Below, piece after piece: positions 1-6,677 of a DNA stretch of 35,691 nucleotides. Positions within the stretch are counted from its first letter, which is position 1, and every line of letters begins with the position of its first letter. The notes beneath the pieces are model-generated. The model saw only the letters and a list, made by a program, of their open reading frames with translations, ran no database searches and was not told where the DNA came from. Source of the DNA: Saprospirales bacterium (GTDB lineage Bacteria; Bacteroidota; Bacteroidia; Chitinophagales; Saprospiraceae); NCBI GenBank assembly GCA_002698985.1, contig PAAY01000080.1, positions 1 through 35,691 on the forward strand. Reading direction: 5' to 3'. A program made the translations under genes and the position numbers.

Positions 1-47
1 GCAAAAAGTAGCTATGAAGTAAATCTTTGCAATTTAGCAGACTCTGT

Positions 48-195
48 CCCCCCTCGAGGGGGGATAAGGGGGGTGATTTTTTTACAATTTGCAAGTAACT
101 GTAAAATCAACCCTTCTGCAATTCTAAAACTGCTGCAAATGAGGGAAATCATTGGTAATCAGGGTATTCACCCCCCGTGCCCCCCTCAAGGGGGG
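48..195. repeat. Inverted pair of C6/G6 palindromic repeats
   Basis: The block at 48-76 (CCCCCCTCGAGGGGGG followed by ATAAGGGGGGTGA) reappears inverted at 168-195 (TCACCCCCCGTG followed by CCCCCTCAAGGGGGG). The two lie about 90 bp apart in a stretch of 387 bases without a gene. Each copy is itself a near-perfect palindrome, so each can form a hairpin and the two copies can pair with each other. No transposase or other coding sequence is nearby. The function is unknown. The rest of 1-335 shows nothing I can call. Confidence 0.6.
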
Positions 196-335
196 AGGAG
201 GCGCTAGCAAAGGTGAACAGCAGTGTAACCATCGATGATTCAAGAATTCAGGGGAGGTTAATTCTTATATGAACAATCGATTCCTTAAAAAATGACTTTT
301 TGCAGTGCACTCAAGAACTGAAGAACTGATATAAG

Positions 336-372
336 ACGCTGGCAGTGGTTTCGAACCCCTGCCAGCGTTTTT
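336..372 (+). terminator. Hairpin with T-run, left member of a pair
   Basis: The stem ACGCTGGCAG (336-345) pairs with CTGCCAGCGT (359-368) and is followed by a run of five T, the form of an intrinsic terminator reading on the plus strand. It lies 15 bp past the stop of the minus-strand DUF1801 gene, so it could also end that transcript, although the T-run is on the wrong side for that. A near-identical hairpin in inverted orientation lies at 955-988 on the other side of the same gene. Confidence 0.5.
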
Positions 373-387
373 GTCATGTCCTGATTA

Positions 388-858
388 TCACTTTCGCTTT
401 CTGCTATTCTTTACCTGTGCCTGGTACAAATCGATCCATTGCTGTGGGGTCATTTTGGTGACCAGCTGGCCGATCAATTCATAGGGCAATTGGTCCGGCT
501 TTTTGAACCGGATGCAGCTTTTGCCCATGTCCAGTTTGGTTTTCATGTGTTTGGGGTACTCTGCCTGAAACCAGGAAAGCAGTTCCGGACTGGCGTAGAT
601 GCCCATGTGGTACAGGGCGATGAAGTTCTTTTGCGAAGCGATGCTCATGAAAGGCAAGGGCAATTTGGGATCGCAATGGTAGCCATCCGGGAAAATGGAG
701 TGGGGAACCACATAGCCGATCATGCCGTAACTCATCACTTCTTCAAACCCTTCCGGTAAATTTTCGAGGATGGTCTGACGGAGCTGCCGCATGGGCCCCT
801 GACGCTCTTCAGGAAGCTCAGCGAGGTACTGTTCGGGTGTTGTTGCTTTTGATTGCAT
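388..858 (-). CDS. DUF1801 domain protein (YdhG-like)
   Basis: A 156-residue soluble protein whose body fits the DUF1801 fold: an N-terminal helix with TPEQYLAELPEERQ, then LRQTILENLPEGFEEVMSYGM, a central GYHCDPKLPLPFMSIASQKN stretch and a C-terminal CIRFKKPDQLPYELI segment. Members of this family include proteins sometimes called iron chaperones in the frataxin-like superfamily, but no specific role can be read here. It has no signal peptide or membrane segment. The start is an ATG at 858. It is a single gene with no operon partner and is flanked by an inverted pair of 34-bp hairpins (336-368 and 955-988). Confidence 0.75.
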   Translation of the reverse strand: MQSKATTPEQYLAELPEERQGPMRQLRQTILENLPEGFEEVMSYGMIGYVVPHSIFPDGYHCDPKLPLPFMSIASQKNFIALYHMGIYASPELLSWFQAEYPKHMKTKLDMGKSCIRFKKPDQLPYELIGQLVTKMTPQQWIDLYQAQVKNSRKRK

Positions 859-865
859 GGTTTTT

Positions 866-951
866 CGATTATGGAGGATTATGGGGATTATAGAGGATTA
901 TGGAGGATTATAGAGGATTATGGGGGTTATAGAGGATTATGGGGGTTATAG
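866..951. repeat. GGATTAT tandem-like intergenic repeat, copy A
   Basis: About eight imperfect units of the form GGATTATRGA (some as GGGTTATAGA) run head to tail just upstream of the DUF1801 start. The same unit, in the same orientation, forms blocks at 5872-5931, 10413-10498 and 14378-14531. All four blocks lie between genes. No function is evident. Confidence 0.7.
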
Positions 952-954
952 GTT

Positions 955-988
955 AACGCTGGCAGGGTTCTGAAACCATGCCAGCGTT
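955..988. repeat. Hairpin, right member of the pair flanking DUF1801
   Basis: AACGCTGGCA (955-964) pairs with TGCCAGCGTT (979-988). The loop GGGTTCTGAAACCA is close to the reverse complement of the loop of the 336-368 hairpin, so the whole element is an inverted copy of that one rather than only sharing a stem. The T-run seen at 368-372 is missing here. Confidence 0.6.
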
Positions 989-1079
989 TGGGGGGAGCCG
1001 TAAGAGCTTGAAAATGTGCGGTATATCCATTATGTCCCAGGTGGCCGTCAAATCCTCAAATCCCCAAATCCTCGATTCC

Positions 1080-1406
1080 TCAGTCCCTTTTCCCTTCCAA
1101 CCTGTCCACGTACTCCACGTTGCCCAGGCGGAATTTTACGGGGAAACTGGTGGCTTGTTCGATTTTCAGTTCCAGGCGGCAGAAGAAGGCAAAGTGATCC
1201 GTTGGGGACGGCAGGTACATCTTTGAGACCGCTTGTGAAGGTTTACCGAAGGAAAGTTGATCAGTGAAAAGCAGGTCCGGCCAATGCGGAGCGAAATGGA
1301 TGGAAGGGGTGTTCAGCTGACCACTTCCAGTGGTCAAGCCCTGGCCGGTGGCATCGGCCAGCAGGGCAAAAAAAGAGAGCGATATGACAGCTGCCAGTTT
1401 GGTCAT
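1080..1406 (-). CDS. Small secreted protein of unknown function
   Basis: I place the start at the ATG at 1406, giving 108 residues, rather than at the longer open frame to 1514. This ATG overlaps the TGA of the preceding small gene as ATGA, and the protein then begins MTKLAAVISLSFFALLADAT, a good Sec signal peptide. The mature part (GQGLTTGSGQLNTPSIHFAP and on) has no motif I know. It is the third gene of a minus-strand group with the carboxylase (1556-3196) and the 48-residue membrane protein (1403-1549). Function unknown; the tight coupling suggests co-production with the membrane peptide. Confidence 0.55.
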   Translation of the reverse strand: MTKLAAVISLSFFALLADATGQGLTTGSGQLNTPSIHFAPHWPDLLFTDQLSFGKPSQAVSKMYLPSPTDHFAFFCRLELKIEQATSFPVKFRLGNVEYVDRLEGKRD

Positions 1407-1549
1407 CCGAAAGCGCATTTGCCGGCCCAGGCGAAAATGCCCAGCCAGATGAGGCCTTTGATCAAAAAGAACATGAATCCTGCAAAGCCGAGGCGTTTCA
1501 GCCAGGCTTTCCATTTGTTGTCGGGCTGCGGTGAATTCTTTTCTTCCAT
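1403..1549 (-). CDS. 48-residue membrane peptide
   Basis: A short gene in a frame different from its neighbours: an ATG at 1549, six bases past the carboxylase stop, and a TGA at 1403-1405. The product starts MEEKNSPQPDNKWKAWLKRL, a charged and Trp-containing cytoplasmic end, and continues with one hydrophobic segment (GFAGFMFFLIKGLIWLGIFAWAG, residues 21-43). The end is KCAFG. It is almost certainly a single-pass inner-membrane peptide. Its stop overlaps the start of the next gene (ATGA). Small proteins of this kind occur beside metabolic genes in Bacteroidota, but I cannot name a family. Confidence 0.65.
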   Translation of the reverse strand: MEEKNSPQPDNKWKAWLKRLGFAGFMFFLIKGLIWLGIFAWAGKCAFG

Positions 1550-1555
1550 AAACAA

Positions 1556-3196
1556 TCAGGTCTGAATGACCCCTACATTGAAATGTTCAACCGGTGCATG
1601 ATTGGCGATGGCGATGCCGGTGGAGATCCACTTCCTGGTCTCCAGCGGGTCGATGATGGCATCCACCCAGAGACGGGCGGCGGCATAATAGGCCCTGGTC
1701 TGGTGTTCGTAGCGCTGGCTGATCTTGTCCAACAATGCTTTTTCATCCTCTTCGGAAAGCACCTGACCTTTGGCCTTGTAGGATGCCACCTGGATCTGTG
1801 CCAGGGTGCTGGCAGCCTGGGCACCACCCATCACGGCTATTTTAGCTGTTGGCCATGCCACAATGAGTCTGGGATCGTAGGCCTTGCCGCACATGGCGTA
1901 GTTGCCGGCTCCGTAAGAGTTGCCCATCACGATGCTGAATTTGGGAACCGTGGAGTTGCTGACGGCGTTGACCATTTTGGCGCCGTCTTTGATGATACCA
2001 CCGTGCTCCGAACGGGTGCCAACCATGAAGCCGGTCACGTCGTGCAGGAAGACGAGCGGAATTTTCTTCTGGTTGCAGTTCATGATAAAGCGGGCAGCCT
2101 TGTCGGCGCTGTCGGAATAGATGACGCCTCCGAACTGCATTTCACCCTTGGCATTTTTTACGACCTGCCTGTTGTTGGCCACGATGCCTACCGACCAGCC
2201 GTCGATGCGGGCGTAAGCACAGATGATGGTCTTTCCGTAGTCTTTTTTGTAAAAGGTCAGTTTGGAATCGTCCACCAGTCGCTTCAGGATTTCAACGGTG
2301 TCGTAGGGTTTGCCTGAGTCGTAGGGGAATATCCTGTAAATTTCTTCTTCCTTCTCTTTGGGTGGTGCCGGTTCAGCCCGGTCAAAGCCGGCGGTATCCG
2401 GTTCGCCGAGGTGCGACATCAGTTCCCGGATGGTGTCCAGGCACTGCTGGTCGTTTTCACACTTGTAGTCGCAAATTCCGGAAATTTCAGTGGTGGTTTT
2501 TGCTCCGCCAAGGGTCTCCTTGTCCACGTCTTCACCAATGGCGGCCCGCACCAGGTAGGGCCCGGCCAGAAAGATGCTGCCGGTGCCTTCCACGATGAGC
2601 GCCTCATCGGACATGATGGGCAGGTAAGCGCCGCCGGCCACACAGCTGCCCATGATGGCGGCAATTTGCGGAACGCCGGCAGAAGAAAGCCTGGCATTGT
2701 TGCGGAAGATGCGCCCGAAATGTTCTTTGTCGGGGAAAATTTCATCCTGCATGGGCAGGAAAACGCCGGCGCTGTCCACCAGGTAAATGATGGGCAGGTG
2801 GTTTTCCATGGCGATTTCCTGAGCCCGCAGGTTTTTCTTTCCGGTAATGGGGAACCAGGCACCTGCTTTCACAGTAGCGTCATTGGCTACGATGATGCAC
2901 AGCCGGCCGCTCACATATCCCAGGCCTACGATGACGCCGCCGGCAGGGCAGCCACCGTATTCCTCGTACATTTCGAAACCTGCAAAAGCACCCAGTTCCA
3001 GCCAATCGGTGCCGTGGTCCACCAGGTAGTCAACCCGCTCACGGGCCGTCAGTTTTCCTTGTTTGTGTTGCTTGGCAATGCGCTTGGTGCCCCCTCCCAG
3101 CCTGATTTTTACCAGGTGGTGCTTCATCTCAGACAGGAGCAGCTTCATGCGGTCCTCGTTCTTGTTCTGCTCGATGTTCATCTTTTCTTTCGCCAT
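1556..3196 (-). CDS. Acyl-CoA carboxylase, carboxyltransferase (beta) subunit, MCC-beta-like
   Basis: A 546-residue carboxyltransferase of the biotin-dependent acyl-CoA carboxylases, which moves CO2 from carboxybiotin to an acyl-CoA. Both crotonase-fold halves are present: an N-terminal half with LGGGTKRIAKQHKQGKLTAR, GSCVAGGAYLPIMSDEALI and GTGSIFLAGPYLVRAAIGE, and a C-terminal half with GFMVGTRSEHGGIIKDGAKM, GNSYGAGNYAMCGKAY and the oxyanion-type AVMGGAQAA. The GAGNYAMCGKAYDPR stretch and overall length resemble the beta subunit of methylcrotonyl-CoA carboxylase (leucine breakdown) more than propionyl-CoA carboxylase, but substrate cannot be settled by eye. The biotin-bearing alpha subunit is not in the window. 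The first genes downstream are the two tiny genes at 1403-1549 and 1080-1406. Confidence 0.88.
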   Translation of the reverse strand: MAKEKMNIEQNKNEDRMKLLLSEMKHHLVKIRLGGGTKRIAKQHKQGKLTARERVDYLVDHGTDWLELGAFAGFEMYEEYGGCPAGGVIVGLGYVSGRLCIIVANDATVKAGAWFPITGKKNLRAQEIAMENHLPIIYLVDSAGVFLPMQDEIFPDKEHFGRIFRNNARLSSAGVPQIAAIMGSCVAGGAYLPIMSDEALIVEGTGSIFLAGPYLVRAAIGEDVDKETLGGAKTTTEISGICDYKCENDQQCLDTIRELMSHLGEPDTAGFDRAEPAPPKEKEEEIYRIFPYDSGKPYDTVEILKRLVDDSKLTFYKKDYGKTIICAYARIDGWSVGIVANNRQVVKNAKGEMQFGGVIYSDSADKAARFIMNCNQKKIPLVFLHDVTGFMVGTRSEHGGIIKDGAKMVNAVSNSTVPKFSIVMGNSYGAGNYAMCGKAYDPRLIVAWPTAKIAVMGGAQAASTLAQIQVASYKAKGQVLSEEDEKALLDKISQRYEHQTRAYYAAARLWVDAIIDPLETRKWISTGIAIANHAPVEHFNVGVIQT

Positions 3197-3235
3197 AGCA
3201 GGTGTTGATTACATGCTTGAGTGTCGTTTCCTGGT

Positions 3236-3384
3236 TTAGAGGGGTTTAAATGTTTAATGCCTTTGGCAAGTTTAAACGCCATCCGCGGGTTTAGCCACAT
3301 TCGCCAGATACAGGCCCAACCTCTCTAAACCCCTCTCAACCTCTCTAAACCTCTCTAAACTCCTCTAACCCCCTCTAAACAAAA
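3236..3384. repeat. CTCTCTAAAC intergenic repeat cluster
   Basis: About six imperfect units of CTCTCTAAAC or CCCTCTAAAC run from 3319 to 3384, with one inverted unit (TTAGAGGGGTTTAAA) near 3236. A second cluster of the same unit is at 14738-14779. Together with the terminator at 3448-3482 this accounts for most of the 305 bases between the carboxylase and the protease genes. Confidence 0.6.
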
Positions 3385-3447
3385 CGTCCCTCCGTTTTGC
3401 GCCGGAGGCGTAAAGAAAAGAAACGGATGCGGAACCAGCAAACCAAA

Positions 3448-3482
3448 ACAGCCCCGCCGGAATCGCTTTCCAACGGGGCTGT
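3448..3482 (-). terminator. Intrinsic terminator of the HtrA gene
   Basis: On the minus strand the stem ACAGCCCCG pairs with CGGGGCTGT around a 17-base loop, followed by TTTT. It lies 20 bases after the protease stop codon, in the right orientation. Confidence 0.75.
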
Positions 3483-3501
3483 CGTGTGGCCAATCCTGGG
3501 A

Positions 3502-4938
3502 CTATTTGACCCGGAAAGTGTAATAGTATTCCCCCGGATAATCTTCGTAAAATCCTTCCAGGATCACTTCCTTGTTTTTGTTTTTCTTCAGCAATTCCAC
3601 CACTTCTGCAACGGAGTTTACGCTGGTGTCATTGATCTTGGTGATGATATACCCGGGGTCCATGGCTGTCGAGGCGATGATGCTGCCTTTGATGATCTTG
3701 TCAACGAAAACGCCGCGGGTTCGGAGCCTGCGCTTTTCAATAACGGTGAGCTCGCGCAGATCGAAGCCATGCCGCTCGAGAACATCGGTATCTTCGGCAA
3801 GTACGAATCCGGTACGGTGGTTTTCGTCGCGCAGGGTGACTTTAATGGTCATTTGCTCACCATTGCGGATGAAATGCACCTCAACCTTGTCACCGGGGTG
3901 GAGCCGGCCGATTTGCTCCTGCAGCTCAGGAATGCTTTTGACTTTGACTTCATTGACACCGATGATCACGTCGCCTGCTTTCAGACCAGCCTCATAAGCA
4001 CCGCCGCCCGGCACCACGCTGCTGACGAAGACGCCCTCTATGGCCGGCAGGTCCAGTTCTTCGGCAATGCGGGTATCCACTGGCCCAATCTTTACGCCCA
4101 GCAAGCCCCGCCTTACGGAACCGAATTCCTTCAGGTCATAAATGACTTTTTGCGCCAGGTTGGATGGAATGGCAAAGGAATAGCCTTCGTACCGCCCGGA
4201 GCGGGTGATGATGGCGGTGTTGATGCCCACTAATTCTCCGTTGGTGTTGACCAGGGCTCCGCCGCTGTTGCCGGGGTTGACGGCTGCATCGGTCTGGATG
4301 AAGGATTCGATGGTGTAATCTCCTTCCAGGATGTCAATGCTGCGGCCTTTGGCCGAGACGATGCCGGCGGTGACGGTGGAAACGAGGTTGAAAGGATTGC
4401 CGACGGCCATGACCCATTCGCCCACGCGCAGTGAATCAGAATTGCCGAAGACCAGGAAAGGCAGGTTGTCGGCATCCACCTTGATGAGGGCCAGGTCCGT
4501 GGAAGGATCCGTCGCAATGAGTTTGGCGTTGTATTCCCGGTGGTCGTTGAGAGTCACTTCGTAGCGGTTGCCCCCTTCGATCACGTGGTTGTTGGTGACG
4601 ATGTAACCATCTGGTGAGATGATGACGCCGGAACCGGAAGACGAGCCAACGCCACCGCTGCCCCAAAGCCGGTAAGAACCGGATTCCATGGCCCGGATGT
4701 TGACTACAGCCGTGGTCACCCGCTCGGCAGCGGAGGTGAAGTCCGTCGGTTCTGAAGAAAGAAAAGTCCGCTGAAAATCTCCCGAGAACAAAATGTCGTC
4801 CCCGTAACGGGTGTAAACAGGCTGGCCATTGCTGTCGGTAACGGCCAGGCCGCAGGGTGGCTCCACGTACTTGTAAATGGCAACTGCCAGGAAGGCGCTG
4901 AGCAAAGAAGTGAAAATCAAGGGAAGGACTCTTTTCAT
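3502..4938 (-). CDS. HtrA/Deg family periplasmic serine protease with two PDZ domains
   Basis: A 478-residue envelope protease for misfolded proteins. The N-terminus (MKRVLPLIFTSLLSAFLAVA) is a signal peptide or signal anchor. The trypsin-like domain spans roughly residues 65-265, with a complete triad: His118 in VTNNHVIEGG, Asp148 in STDLALIKVD and Ser225 in NPGNSGGALV. A first PDZ domain follows at about 280-370 (GVKIGPVDTRIAEELDLPAI, GAYEAGLKAGDVIIGVN) and a second, more divergent one at about 400-475 (GSIIASTAMDPGYIITKIND). Length and order fit DegP/DegQ-type proteases. It stands alone with its own terminator and is divergent from dapF. Confidence 0.93.
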   Translation of the reverse strand: MKRVLPLIFTSLLSAFLAVAIYKYVEPPCGLAVTDSNGQPVYTRYGDDILFSGDFQRTFLSSEPTDFTSAAERVTTAVVNIRAMESGSYRLWGSGGVGSSSGSGVIISPDGYIVTNNHVIEGGNRYEVTLNDHREYNAKLIATDPSTDLALIKVDADNLPFLVFGNSDSLRVGEWVMAVGNPFNLVSTVTAGIVSAKGRSIDILEGDYTIESFIQTDAAVNPGNSGGALVNTNGELVGINTAIITRSGRYEGYSFAIPSNLAQKVIYDLKEFGSVRRGLLGVKIGPVDTRIAEELDLPAIEGVFVSSVVPGGGAYEAGLKAGDVIIGVNEVKVKSIPELQEQIGRLHPGDKVEVHFIRNGEQMTIKVTLRDENHRTGFVLAEDTDVLERHGFDLRELTVIEKRRLRTRGVFVDKIIKGSIIASTAMDPGYIITKINDTSVNSVAEVVELLKKNKNKEVILEGFYEDYPGEYYYTFRVK

Positions 4939-5074
4939 AGGATGATCTCAATTTCCGGACGTTCCAGGCTTGCTGAGGGGGGGGCCGGATGCCGCCCATC
5001 ACAACAAGTTTTTCGCAATATGTAACATTTAGCCTAAAGTCGAAAGTACTTCAATTGTTTTTTGTTGCCCCTGT

Positions 5075-5082
5075 TATTTTTG
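5075..5082 (+). promoter_or_regulatory. -7 promoter box of dapF
   Basis: TATTTTTG fits the Bacteroidota -7 consensus TAnnTTTG. Its last base is only four bases before the dapF ATG at 5087, so transcription would start at or next to the start codon and the mRNA would be leaderless or nearly so. A TTG at 5055-5057 is a possible -33 element with a somewhat short 17-base spacing. Confidence 0.5.
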
Positions 5083-5086
5083 CGAC

Positions 5087-5872
5087 ATGAAAAAAATACC
5101 GTTTTCAAAGTACCAGGGCGCCGGCAATGACTTCGTGATGATCGACAACCGCTCCGGCTTTTTTCCGAAGGAAAACCAGCAACTCATCGAGTGGATTTGC
5201 AAACGCCGGTTCGGTGTGGGCGCAGATGGACTCATTTTGCTGGAAGAAGCCGATGGTTATGATTTCCGGATGGTGTACTACAATTCCGACGGAAGGGAAA
5301 GCAGCATGTGTGGCAATGGCGGCCGTTGCATTGCCGCATTTGCCAGAGAACTGGACCTGTCCCGAAAAGACCGCTTGTCATTCATTGCCATCGATGGGCC
5401 GCATGAAGCCATCCTGAATGTCGATGGAACGGTTTCATTGCACATGAGTGATGTGGAATCGGTGGAGGTGGGCGAAGACTATTTCCTGCTCAACACCGGC
5501 TCTCCCCACTACGTCGTGTTTGTTGAAGACCTCCGTGACATCAATGTGGTGGAAAGTGCCCGGGTGATCCGCTACGGCGACCGCTTCCGCAAAGAGGGCG
5601 TCAACGTCAATTTTGTGGAACCGGTGGGTGACGGCCTGAAGGTATATACCTACGAACGCGGCGTGGAAGATGAAACACTGGCCTGTGGTACCGGCGTGAC
5701 GGCCGCTGCCCTCGCTGCCGCAATCAGAAATTCCGGCCTCTCGAAAGGTGAGTTTCCCATCGAAGCCAAAGGAGGCAAGCTGAAAGTGAGCTTCGAGAAA
5801 GACGCCGGGGGCCATTTCAAAAACATCTGGCTCACCGGACCGGCGGTGAAGGTGTTTGGTGGGTGGTTTTGA
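5087..5872 (+). CDS. dapF: Diaminopimelate epimerase
   Basis: A 261-residue cofactor-independent racemase that converts LL- to meso-diaminopimelate in the lysine and peptidoglycan pathway. Both catalytic cysteines are in their usual motifs: Cys75 in MCGNGGRC and Cys200 in ACGTGVTAAA. The N-terminal GAGNDFVMID and the NTGSPHYVVFV segment are also typical. The length is normal for the family. The start is the ATG at 5087, right behind a TAnnTTTG box. It is a single-gene unit, divergent from the protease gene. Confidence 0.96.
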   Translation: MKKIPFSKYQGAGNDFVMIDNRSGFFPKENQQLIEWICKRRFGVGADGLILLEEADGYDFRMVYYNSDGRESSMCGNGGRCIAAFARELDLSRKDRLSFIAIDGPHEAILNVDGTVSLHMSDVESVEVGEDYFLLNTGSPHYVVFVEDLRDINVVESARVIRYGDRFRKEGVNVNFVEPVGDGLKVYTYERGVEDETLACGTGVTAAALAAAIRNSGLSKGEFPIEAKGGKLKVSFEKDAGGHFKNIWLTGPAVKVFGGWF

Positions 5873-5931
5873 GGATTATGGAGGATTATGGAGGATTATG
5901 GAGGATTATGGAGGATTATGGGGATTATAGA
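5872..5931. repeat. GGATTAT tandem-like intergenic repeat, copy B
   Basis: About six units of GGATTATGGA start at the very end of dapF, whose stop codon TGA overlaps the first unit. Confidence 0.7.
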
Positions 5932-5969
5932 GGTTGTTGTCGGTTGTCCCCGATAGCCATCGGGGCCGG

Positions 5970-6024
5970 TTGGCAGGGATACTCTGTTGAGCTCTGTTTT
6001 TAACTCTTTTAACTCTGCGGTTAA
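5970..6024. repeat. 55-bp dispersed repeat, copy 1
   Basis: These 55 bases (beginning TTGGCAGGGATACTC) recur at 10504-10558 in the same orientation with 52 of 55 positions identical by hand alignment. In both places the element follows a GGATTAT block, so the two form one composite intergenic element. There is no open reading frame. Confidence 0.75.
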
Positions 6025-6141
6025 AAAAAGTGTAGGGTGTAGAGTTGAGGGTGTAGGGTTTGGAAGCGCTAGCTCTTTCATCCTCTATCTTTTATCCCAA
6101 ACTTCTGGGGTTTAGCAGAATCATCCACAGCCTGCCCCGAT

Positions 6142-6157
6142 GCCGATAATTATCGGC
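6142..6157. repeat. 16-bp perfect palindrome
   Basis: GCCGATAATTATCGGC is a perfect palindrome, enclosed by CCCCGAT and ACGGGG that extend the stem. Just after it (6163-6184) the heptamer AGCTACG is repeated about three times. The palindrome lies in the 353-base stretch between dapF and the TPR gene; it has no T-run and is not a clear terminator. Confidence 0.55.
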
Positions 6158-6225
6158 ACGGGGAGCTACGAGCTACGAGCTACCAGCCATAGCCTGCCCA
6201 GAGTACTCGGGGAGCCACCAGCAAA

Positions 6226-6540
6226 TCAATCTTCCAGTTCCATAAGTGCGGAGGCAAGCTCAGACCTGGCGTGTTGGTCGCCGGATTTGGTGGCTTGCTG
6301 GATGCCGGCCCGGTAGGTTTCGATGGCCTTTCCGGGTTGTCCCAGTTCCTCGTAAAGTTTGCCGAGGTGGTAGTAAAGTCCGATGTAGGCAGGGTCATTT
6401 GCAAGGATGCGCAAATAATTCTCGAGTGCGTTTTGGAAGTCTCCCCGCTTCTCGTATTCCTTTGCGACGGCAAACAGCAAAAAGCTGTCGTCGCCGCTTT
6501 CTTTCAGCAATTGGAGCAAGTGATCGAGACGGTCATTCAT
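6226..6540 (-). CDS. TPR-repeat protein
   Basis: A 104-residue protein made almost wholly of tetratricopeptide repeats. Units read SFLLFAVAKEYEKRGDFQNA, AYIGLYYHLGKLYEELGQPG and a weaker third one (DQHARSELASALMELED). I chose the ATG at 6540 (MNDRLDHLLQLLKESGDD): the longer open frame to 6711 would run through the divergent gene's start. A TATTTTTG box on the minus strand at 6556-6563 supports this start. It has no signal peptide, so it is probably a cytoplasmic protein-protein contact module; its partner is unknown. Confidence 0.8.
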   Translation of the reverse strand: MNDRLDHLLQLLKESGDDSFLLFAVAKEYEKRGDFQNALENYLRILANDPAYIGLYYHLGKLYEELGQPGKAIETYRAGIQQATKSGDQHARSELASALMELED

Positions 6541-6677
6541 GTTTTTGTGTTTCCGCAAAAATAAGTGCATCTGCATTGTGACGATCGGAAATTGTCCGGT
6601 CAAAGAATAGTTGATGGTATCACAACAAAAGCATTGCCTCAGGCATTGTATGGACATAAATTCAACCCTTTTGAAAC

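Noticed and set aside
48-195. Terminal inverted repeats of an insertion sequence at the window start
   Set aside because: The space between the two repeats is only about 90 bp and holds no coding sequence; no target duplication is visible.
978-1267. Two overlapping plus-strand open frames of about 80 residues
   Set aside because: They run antisense to the secreted protein gene (1080-1406), which has a signal peptide and ATGA coupling; no support for coding on this strand.
5896-6081. 61-residue open frame between dapF and the TPR gene
   Set aside because: Made up of GGATTAT units and the 55-bp dispersed repeat, so an accidental frame.
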